DNA from: Heterocephalus glaber
Taxonomy: Eukaryota > Chordata > Mammalia > Rodentia > Bathyergidae
NCBI RefSeq assembly: GCF_000247695.1
Contig: NW_004624730.1
Span: 26,991,087-27,055,086 of the forward strand
DNA length: 64,000 bases
Direction: 5' to 3'
Below the pieces are notes generated by a model. The model did not search any database. It was not told the DNA's origin and saw nothing but the letters and a program-made list of their open reading frames with translations. Numbering within the stretch: position 1 is the first letter of the stretch; every line of letters starts with the position of its first letter. Positions 56,867 to 64,000 of the stretch are shown here, in pieces. A program made the translations under genes and the position numbers.

Positions 56867-57064
56867 CTACTTGATGTTGCGGACTACTCTCCTACAGTGG
56901 TTTGTTTTCATCTCCTCCAATGCTTGCTCCAGCTGCTGAACTAAATGAAGCAGGGTGGCTGGGTCTGTCTGCAGAACTTTGGTGTTTTGATCTCCATTGT
57001 GATTAAGGTGTAGCTTGAAAGTCACTGATGGTTTAATCTGTTGCCGGAGACTTCTGCTTGCAAG
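56867..57064 (-). CDS. COMMD2: COMMD2, terminal coding exon (partial gene)
   Basis: This exon encodes the last 65 residues of COMM domain-containing protein 2, ending in a TAG stop (56867-56869). The reading frame starts LASRSLRQQIKP and ends CRRVVRNIK, and includes the COMM-domain core around LHLNHNGDQNTKVLQ and LLHLVQQLEQALEEMK; all match mammalian COMMD2 as I know it with only a few substitutions. COMMD proteins are subunits of the Commander/CCC complex, which supports endosomal recycling of membrane proteins and has been linked to NF-kB control. The exon begins just after an AG (57066-57065 on the minus strand, reading ATCAAG|CTTGCAAGC) with a modest pyrimidine tract upstream. The open frame extends to 57130, but that upstream part does not match COMMD2 and is intron. 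The frame is intact and has introns, so this is the real gene and not a retrocopy. Preceding exons lie beyond the right edge. Confidence 0.94.
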   Translation of the reverse strand, partial: LASRSLRQQIKPSVTFKLHLNHNGDQNTKVLQTDPATLLHLVQQLEQALEEMKTNHCRRVVRNIK

Positions 57065-57214
57065 CTTGATTTTAAGTGGAATAAGAGAATAATACCTATT
57101 TAATAACCATACAGAATGTATAATATTCACAATTACTTCACAATATACACAAAATCATATTTAAGATGAATCACATACTTCAAAATAAAAAGTAAACTTT
57201 AAAACCTTTGGAGA

Positions 57215-57262
57215 TAAAAAAGTATATATGAATATATATATGAGAATATATATGAACCTTAT
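57215..57262. repeat. TATATGAA low-complexity tract
   Basis: TATATATGAATATATATATGAGAATATATATGAA; AT-rich, intronic. Confidence 0.8.
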
Positions 57263-57369
57263 GGTACAGAAAGATATATACTTTACACTAGAAACTCTTA
57301 CATGCACACACAAAAGGCACAAACTATAAAGACAAAATCAATAAATCTGTCTAAGCTATATTTCTCTTA

Positions 57370-57760
57370 GCTATTTTGCTGAGACAAAATACCCAAAGTT
57401 AAAGGAGGAAAGGTTTATTTTGGTTCATAGTTTGTAGAGGTTTCAGACCATAATCAGCTAGCTCCAAGGCAGGGTGGCATGGTGGAGGGGCACTGCAGAG
57501 GAGATATAGTTCATGCTTTAGCAGGACAGGCAGAAAGCAGCAATGAAAGCACCAAGCACCAGCTGCAGGCAGCCTTCTTTCTGTACCTTACTCTCTATCT
57601 AGGCAACCCGCCCTTTGAGCAGGTAACATTCACAACCAGTGTGGGACACCCTTAATCCCAGTATCACACACCCTAGATCCAACCACCTCCAAAAAGTCCC
57701 ACCTATGACTGCATGAGGCTTGGGGGGGGGGGGCGCATCTAGATTCAAGTCATAACACTA
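57370..57760 (-). mobile_element. MaLR-type solo LTR in COMMD2 intron
   Basis: The minus-strand start is TAGTGTTATGACTTGAATC; the plus strand shows AGGAGGAAAGGTTTATTTTGG at 57400-57420, the antisense of the polyadenylation region. A G run (57721-57733) lies near the LTR 5' end. Confidence 0.8.
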
Positions 57761-57769
57761 ACTATGTTA

Positions 57770-58445
57770 ACCTTAATAAATTTTCTTCAAAGGATACCTT
57801 TGATGGTAAAAAACAACTAGCCATAAATTGGGAGAAGATATCTTATAACAAGGATATAACTAAAAAGATTTAGTATCCAAAATGTATGACAAACTCCTCT
57901 GATATAGTAAGAAAATAAACATACAAAAAAACCAACCAAACAAAAAAATGTACAGATCTAAATTAGTATAGTGGTACCTTGGTTCACAAACTTAATCCAT
58001 TCCATGATTCTGGAAAAGATGCCAGGTTCATGTTATGTGGGAAAGATGGCCGTGGTTGTTTTTGTCACCCAAAGTATAGTTTGCAAACAAAAACAAAATT
58101 TTGCCAAACACTTCTGTTTGGAAACCAAATTGTTCCCAAACAAAAGTGTTCATGAACCAAGTACCACTGTACTTCACAAAAGACAAATGGATAAATATGA
58201 AAATATGTTCAATTTTATTACATACATCAGAAAAATGGCCAATAAAACCTCATGAAATATCATTTTACACCTATCAGGCCAACAAAAATTAAAAACATGT
58301 CCATATCAAGCACTGTAAACTCCTGGCCACCACTGCTGATGACAAAACCACTTTACATTGGCCTAAGACTACTCCCAGGTATAGACCTTACACTCATAAT
58401 CTCATTTGTATCATGTATTCTCAAATGTTTAATAAAGCAATATTA
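57770..58445 (+). mobile_element. L1M ORF2/3' fragment split by a MITE
   Basis: The left piece (57780-57966) has the AAATTGGGAGAAGATATC...AGTATCCAAAATGTAT tract; the right piece (58172-58445) has AAAAATGGCCAATAAAACCTC...TTTTACACCTATCAGGCCAAC. Both belong to the late ORF2 region of old L1s, in order, and are separated by the Tigger-type MITE at 57967-58171. Confidence 0.7.
57967..58171. mobile_element. Short Tigger-type MITE (201 bp plus TA duplication)
   Basis: The termini AGTGGTACCTTGGTTCA (from 57970) and TGAACCAAGTACCACTG (to 58169) are inverted repeats flanked by TA at 57967-57968 and 58170-58171. The interior has no coding sequence and the ends fit the TcMar-Tigger type. It interrupts an L1M fragment. 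Confidence 0.8.
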
Positions 58446-58506
58446 ACATTTTCAAAAGGAAAAAGAACCCACAACTATCAACAGTGACTAATTTGAAGGT
58501 AATGGT

Positions 58507-58593
58507 TTTTTGGTTTTTTTTGGTACCGGGGATTGAACTCGGGTCCTTGTGCTCACGCAGCAGGCAGTGAAACCACTGAGCTAAATCCCCAGC
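58507..58593 (-). mobile_element. ID SINE in COMMD2 intron, perfect TSD
   Basis: TGAAGGTAATGGT at 58494-58506 and 58594-58606; tail interrupted by GG. Confidence 0.94.
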
Positions 58594-58606
58594 TGAAGGT
58601 AATGGT

Positions 58607-59399
58607 ATTCAACCCTAGCACAACCATGTTCTCTAAGGTCTGTTCTCCATTAAAAGGAACCAAGACCACCTTGAAGTAAGGTGATTCCAGAGGCAGAAAT
58701 TGTATAAGATGAACCTGAAACAATATACAAGAAAGCAAGGAAGCTACAAAAATTATTACAGTCCCGGCAAAAGGACAGGAAGCCAATCTGAAAAGACTTC
58801 CAAACAGATAACAAATCTAAGCATGAGATTCCAGGATTAATTTAATGTAAAAATAGAATAATTCTTCCAAATAATTCTAGGTGATCTGGGCTTCCAAAAG
58901 AACCCAAGATCATGATCCAAATTAAAATTTAATGTCCCTAAATAGTTTGGAAATAACAGATCAATCTTGAGTCATGAACATGAAATAGTACTTATAAGGT
59001 TAAGTATCTCTTAAGACCATTTCTTAGTATAGGAATTACAAATATGTCAGATATGTAAAATATAAATAAAATGACTGAAAAAACTACTTATTTGTTCAAT
59101 TGTACACTATTTATTTTTGCTTTTCTTCTATATTTGCACAGTCAGATAGGGACTGAAATTATCTAGAGAGACAAAGTCAAACCATCATTCAAGTTTTAGA
59201 TGATATAATAACAACTAAGAACATTTACAGATAAGCATATTATTCTTTAAAATTTTAAAAATTATATAACACCTAGCAAACAACCTAACAAGATATAATC
59301 AGACCTCATTTTCCTAATAAAGAGGTTGAATGACATTACAGTAGTACAGGATGAAGAACAGTGCTCATAGTTCTTGACAGTTCTTGAAATGGACTTTGA
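58607..59399. other. COMMD2 intron, no feature
   Basis: AT-rich, no repeat recognised. Confidence 0.45.
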
Positions 59400-59597
59400 G
59401 TGGGAGGATAACAGCGATTGAACCTACATTCTCATGCAGGCTAGGGAAGTACGCCATCACTGGGTTATATCCCCAGTTCTTTCAACATTTTATATTGAGA
59501 CAGGGTCTTGCTAAATTGTCCAGGCTGTCCTCAAACTTTTGATCCTCCTGCCTCAGCCTCCTGACTAGCTGGGATTACAGGCATGCACCACTACAAT
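59400..59597 (-). mobile_element. B1-dID composite SINE in COMMD2 intron
   Basis: GCGATTGAACCTACATTCTC...TGGGTTATATCCCCAG then TTGAGACAGGGTCTTGC; ends GGCATGCACCAC. Confidence 0.88.
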
Positions 59598-60489
59598 CCA
59601 AAGGATTCATTTTTTAACAGGGATGAAATTCCATCCTCCTCCCTATAAATATAACAGCAACTTTAAAATACGTGTAATGCAAGCTAGGGGAAAGATGTTT
59701 TGTTCGAAGGGCTATATCTTATCTGGCAAAAAACACCAAGTAGAACACAGGACACACAAATTATGCTTCATTTAACTAATTTAGTCCTCTATTAAGTCTC
59801 AAGAGAATATGCAAGGAGGACAGGAGAAGGATGCAATTGTAAATGGACCAGCCCTAAAAGTAACATTCTTCCGTAATGTTCCCATATGGATTCAATTTAC
59901 ACATACTATTAACAAGGGCATCATGATGCCATGTGCTGATAATTTGTGAAGTCTGGAGAAATAGTTCTACAAGAAACTAAATTACAATGATTAATTTGGT
60001 TTCCATGAGCAACTATACAATAATTAGACGGTGAGTGTCTATTCAGTACTAGTCCCCATGAGACAATTCAGTTACTCACAAATGAAAGGTGGCATATCTT
60101 GTTACTAGTTTCCTAGCCACTTAGCTGGTCTTATCTGACATGGCTTCTTCCCATAAACAGAAGAAACCACTCCAGTTAAAATGCTTTGCAGTAGTTTCAA
60201 CTAATGTGCTCAGGAACTCAACTAGCTCTGAGTAGTTTTTTTTTAGCCATTAAATGCATTTCTCAGTAAGTGGCAATAGTCATTCAGTATACTCTTAACT
60301 TTACACTATAGTTGTCCTTGTATTAATATAGCAATTTAAACTCATTTCACTGGTAAATGAGCTGTTTTTAATTTAATTTTAGAAAACTCAATTCCTTAAT
60401 TTCTAACTTCTAAAATACTGGAAAAACTCAAAGCATATCAATACAAGTTAAAAAAAAAAACCCACAAAAAACAGGAGCTATTGGGTGGG
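59598..60489. other. COMMD2 intron, no feature
   Basis: AT-rich, no repeat recognised. Confidence 0.45.
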
Positions 60490-60612
60490 CAACCAGTCAT
60501 AGGGGCGCAGGTCTATAGTCCTCAGTGTGAAGACCCTGGGCTCAGTCCCCAGCAACACCCCCCCAAAAAACCCCAAAATAAACCAACCAAAACAAACCAA
60601 ACAGAAAAAAAA
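60490..60612 (+). repeat. ID-like or decayed B1-dID fragment
   Basis: CATAGGGGCGCAGGTCTATAGTCCTCAGTGTGAAGACCCTGGG and CTCAGTCCCCAGCAAC; followed by an AACC/AAAC-rich tail. The left half is barely recognisable. Confidence 0.6.
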
Positions 60613-60959
60613 GGCTGTTAGGCCCTAAAAGTCAGGGGACAACCCTACACAAGAGAGAGATAATGATCTACAAGGTAAATTACTGCTGAATTGCATAAAC
60701 ATGACCATCCCTATATCCCTACCCAGTGATTATGAAAGGAACTAAATGTAAAGGTGTAATTACAGTGATCTTTCCATCACCCTCACATGACCTGCTGCTT
60801 AGGTCACTCAGAACATTAACTATCTTGTTCTTTGCACATGATACGTACACATCTATTCTACTTGGCACTGAATGCCTATGACATCCTGGGTACTATTTTG
60901 GGGACATAGTATCTGCCTTTGGGGAGCCACAGTCTGGCTTATATCATATCCTATGTTCA

Positions 60960-61080
60960 TGCCTATTCAAGTACTTATCAGACTTGATTATAATTATTGA
61001 TTTTATTTTTAGTCTCCTTTTATCAGATTGTGATGACTTAAAGGCAAGTATGATGTGTTCCCCATTGCTTATGTGTATTA
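60960..61080 (+). repeat. L2 3'-end-like fragment
   Basis: CAAGTACTTATCAGACTTGATTATAATTATT and GACTTAAAGGCAAGTATGATG resemble the end of L2 ('acttatcac...gtAAgctccttgaGGgCAgg'). Weak. Confidence 0.4.
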
Positions 61081-61082
61081 AT

Positions 61083-61442
61083 TGACTTTCTGTTACTGTT
61101 TAAAAATGCCCAAGATAATTAAAAGGAGGAAGGGTTTATTTTGGCCCCCAGTTTCAAGTCTGAGTCTGTGACTGATTAGCCCTGAGCCTTTTGGGCCTGT
61201 GACAGTACATCATGTAATAGAGAAAAACAGCTTAACTCGTAGCACCTGGGAAGCAGAAAAAAAAAAAAAAAAAAACAACAAGTGGCTGGGTCTCATATCC
61301 CCTGCAAGGGTGAGCTGCTAATGATCTAACTGTATTCCATTAGGTCCCATCTCCCAAAGGTTCCACTACCTCCCAATAGTACCACAGGCTGGTGACCAAG
61401 CCTTTAACACACAGGCTTTGGGGGACATTACTCAAACCATAG
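61083..61442 (-). mobile_element. MaLR-type solo LTR in COMMD2 intron
   Basis: The minus strand starts TACTATGGTTTGAGTAATGT then CCCCCAAAGCCTG; the plus strand has AGGAGGAAGGGTTTATTTTGG (61122-61142). An A run (61258-61275) has expanded within it. Confidence 0.75.
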
Positions 61443-61713
61443 TAGTATGTCTACAAGGTCTGTTACACCCTAGAAATTCAATAAATGGCTTTATAACTAA
61501 ATAGACAATATGGATGCATTAATGGATAAATGAGGCATAAAAATGATCTTTTCTATGATCTTCTGTATATACCTAAGGATGTTTATATCAATGGGATACC
61601 TTTTCTCTCTAAGCCAGTCACCCAATCGCAACTGTAAAACAGAAGATCTAGTATGACAGGTACAACTTTTTTTAACCAAATCTTAAGTTTTTTGTCTTCT
61701 TAGCTCTGACACT

Positions 61714-61797
61714 TTTTTTTTTTTGGTACTGGGGATCGAACTTGGGTCCTTGAGTTTGTACAGCAGGCAGCAAAACCACTGAGCTAAATCCCCAGCC
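61714..61797 (-). mobile_element. ID SINE in COMMD2 intron, perfect TSD
   Basis: TAGCTCTGACACT at 61701-61713 and 61798-61810. Confidence 0.95.
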
Positions 61798-61810
61798 TAG
61801 CTCTGACACT

Positions 61811-62395
61811 CTTGATGGTTCCATTTTAGTATTTCTTTTTCACTGACACTGTATGTCACTCTTTTCCGAACCACACTCACTTTAATCGGCAGTTATTTCT
61901 ATTAATTATGAGTAACCAATGAAATTCAGTTCAACCGACCATCAGAGAAATAATTCTTGTTTGTAGTTTTAACTAATCTTGCACTCAAGCTCTAAGCCTA
62001 CTCCTTAAACTACTAAGAGACTGCAGATTAAATAAGCTGTTATCGCTGTAAATTCACTGTATGTTGAATTGATAATGCCAGGTGGGAATGTGGCTCCGGT
62101 GCTGCTTGAGCTTCTAATTTTTCAAGAGTTGCTATGAATTGTAATTCTGGTGTGAAAGTTACCATTTTTTCAAATAGTGGAAGGAGTGATCAGATGGGCC
62201 ATCTTTTCAAGGTAGAAAATGATTTGTAGATGGATTAAATGAAGAGCACAGAAATAAGTCAAGAACAATTCCAAGTATTTTGGGTCTAAATAAATAAAAG
62301 AATAAACATTATCTATTGAGATGGGGGAAAACTATGGAAAGAGCAGTATGACGAAAAGGGGGTGAGGAAAGCAGGATTGAATTTGAATAAATATA
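61811..62395. other. COMMD2 intron, no feature
   Basis: Unique-looking to the Tigger terminus. Confidence 0.45.
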
Positions 62396-63651
62396 CAGTA
62401 AAACCTTGGTTTCTAGCATAATTTGTTCTAGAAACATGCTTGTAATCCAAAGCACTTGTTTATCAAAGTGAATTTCCGCATAAAAAATAATGGAAACTCA
62501 GATGATTAGTTTTACACCCCAAAAAGTTTTATGTAAAAATACTGTAATATAATACAAAATAATAAAGAAAATAAAAAATGTAAAGAAAAACAAACAAATT
62601 AACCTACACTTACTTTTGAAAACTTTTGTGGCTGGTGTGGAATGAGACAAGAGAGAAGAGAGTTATTGTGTAGAAGACACCACTACCACTAATGGAATCA
62701 CTGCTATCTATTGGTTCAATGGAATCGTTTTCTTTTCGTGCAGCTTTAACAAGGAACCTATCCAATGACACTTGCTTTTGCCTCCTTTTGAAGATTTCGT
62801 GGAAATGTGACACTGCATTGTTGTTAAACAGTTTCATTGCTTACACTGCTACAGCTTTATTCAGGTGCTTTTCTACAAAATCTTGCAGTTTCCCACATTT
62901 TACACATCTCCTTAATCTCATTTGAAGTGAGGGATTCCTCCACCTTTTTCACCTCCTTTGTAAATAAGATCTCCTCCATAACTTTCTGCTGTTGCTTGCA
63001 ATGCAGATCCATCAGTCCTCGGTAGTCAGCTCCTGGCTATGTTCCTCCACCAGCTCTTCAATGTCATTCTCATTCACCTCCAGTCCCATGGTCTTCCCTA
63101 AGGACACAATTCCATCAATGACTGGCGGCTCCTGTTCATGAGCAAAGCCCTCTAAGTCATATCCAAGAATGCACTCAGGCCAGTTTTCTCCAAGCAGAAT
63201 TAAGGGTTCTCTTGGTGATCCAATTCCAGGCTTTATTGATGATCTTGAGGCAGTTCATGATGTGGAAATGATGTTTCCAAAACTCTTGGAGGGTATGGTT
63301 TGTTCCTTTGGTTACCTCAAAGCCTCGCTGAAACAGTGCTTTGGTGTAAAGCTTTTTAAAGTTTAAAATGATCTGCTAATCCATGGGCTGGAGGATTGTA
63401 GTAGTGTTGGGAGGAAGGAACTTGACTTTAATGAACTTCAATTCCTCCAGTAAGTTGTCCAAAGTGTGGAGGATGATCAAGAGCATTATCCATAATCAAC
63501 AAGGCTCTGAGTGGCAGATTTTTTTCTAAAAGGTATTTCTTCACTGTGGGACTGAAGACCTCATTGATTCACTGACTGAACAAGATGTGAGTGACTCCAG
63601 CCTTGCTGTTGGACCTTCATATAATGTTTAACTGGTTTTTCTGCACTTTGT

Positions 63652-63740
63652 ATTTTTTTTTAAATTTTTGGTACCAGGGATGGAACTCACGACTTTGTGC
63701 TTGTGAGGCAGGCACAGTGTCACTGAGCTAAATCCCCACC
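63652..63740 (-). mobile_element. ID SINE in Tigger, first of a pair
   Basis: Left target TCTGCACTTTGTATTT (63640-63655); the same target as TCTGCACCTTGTATTTC lies between the two IDs. Confidence 0.92.
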
Positions 63741-63758
63741 TCTGCACCTTGTATTTCT

Positions 63759-63845
63759 TTTTTTTTTTTTTTGGTACCGAGGATAGAACTCGGGTCCTTG
63801 TGCTTGTGGGGCAAGGGGTGGCACCACTGAGCTAAATCCCTGGCC
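63759..63845 (-). mobile_element. ID SINE in Tigger, second of a pair
   Basis: Followed by CACTTTGTATTTCTT (63846-63860), the third copy of the target. Confidence 0.92.
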
Positions 63846-64000
63846 CACTTTGTATTTCTTGAAGACTCATGGGTTCTCAGAATGATACACAAGCAGAGGC
63901 TTGACTTTGAAATCCCCACTTGCATTGGCACAAAACAAGAGTGTGAGATGGTCTTACATGGGCTTGTGACTGGGCATTGCATTCTCTTCTTCTGTAATGT

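Larger units (their letters stand above)
57065..64000 (-). other. COMMD2: COMMD2 intron (runs off right edge)
   Basis: This is inferred to be the last COMMD2 intron because it lies upstream of the terminal exon on the minus strand. I looked for the preceding coding segment and saw no match on the minus strand, so the intron probably spans the rest of the window. It holds two MaLR LTRs, a split L1M, a Tigger MITE, a B1-dID, ID elements and part of a Tigger transposon, listed separately. Confidence 0.75.
62396..64000 (-). mobile_element. Tigger DNA transposon, decayed, runs off right edge
   Basis: The left terminus is TA|CAGTAAAACCTTGG, a Tigger-type inverted repeat start. On the minus strand 62610-62837 encodes the transposase C-terminus (LFNNNAVSHFHEIFKRRQKQ, then VSLDRFLVK). 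Further right, minus-strand sequence around 63420-63530 resembles the catalytic-aspartate region of pogo/Tigger DDE transposases (LLIMDNALDHPP). Stops and frameshifts are frequent. Two IDs are inserted near 63.65-63.85 kb. The right terminus lies outside the window. The element is in the COMMD2 intron in the same orientation as the gene. Confidence 0.85.

Noticed and set aside
57065..57130. N-terminal extension of the COMMD2 frame
   Set aside because: It is unlike COMMD2 and lies upstream of a fitting acceptor AG; intron read-through.
58607..62395. Earlier COMMD2 exons on the minus strand
   Set aside because: No matching peptide or exon-like segment was seen; they probably lie beyond the right edge.

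Overview
The window is mammalian nuclear DNA, almost certainly from a rodent, and is dominated by interspersed repeats. Three SINE classes set the character. (1) At least 42 short tRNA-Ala-like ID elements carry pol III A-box and B-box sequence and a poly-A tail, and many have intact target-site duplications (TSDs). (2) About 20 B1 elements mostly carry the 29-bp internal duplication. (3) About 15 B1-dID composites consist of a B1 left half, an A-rich linker and an ID-like right half. Together with MaLR solo LTRs, L1, L2, MIR, Tigger and mariner relics, this suggests a non-murid rodent. My best guess is a castorimorph (beaver or kangaroo-rat side); this is inference from SINE types, not a database result.

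The only host coding sequence I can defend is the terminal coding exon of COMMD2 on the minus strand at 56867-57064, with its stop codon, a splice acceptor and 3' UTR sequence to the left. Everything right of 57064 is therefore intronic COMMD2 sequence to the window edge, and everything left of the 3' UTR is downstream intergenic DNA. In other mammals the gene downstream of COMMD2 is WWTR1 (TAZ), so positions 1 to about 56 kb are probably the WWTR1-COMMD2 interval. No WWTR1 exon could be recognised.

Layout: 1-31 kb holds SINE-rich sequence with a TMA7 processed pseudogene (5148-5625) inside LTR-like sequence, an old L1M segment (19.2-20.0 kb), a 367-bp Tigger-type MITE (23.7-24.0 kb), a mariner transposase tail (24.8-25.1 kb), and an L2 split by five younger insertions (25.7-27.2 kb). 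31.0-36 kb is an unusual L1-derived cluster in which ORF1-like sequence sits next to L1 3' UTR with no ORF2 visible. 36.3-36.7 kb is a well-preserved MaLR solo LTR. 39.0-41.6 kb and 51.1-54.0 kb are SINE-poor. 41.6-47.2 kb is a broken minus-strand L1 that served as a landing pad for six ID/B1 insertions. 56.4-57.1 kb is the COMMD2 3' end. 57.4-64 kb is COMMD2 intron with LTRs, an L1M split by a second Tigger-type MITE, and a decayed Tigger element running off the right edge.

I found no RNA gene (the tRNA-like signals are all ID SINEs), no CRISPR array, and no convincing new protein-coding system. The most informative observations are the repeat chronology (several cases of two or three insertions at one target, with triplicated TSDs), the strong strand bias of ID elements, the ORF1-plus-3'UTR L1 derivative, and a repeated LTR-like 3' end followed by poly-A.
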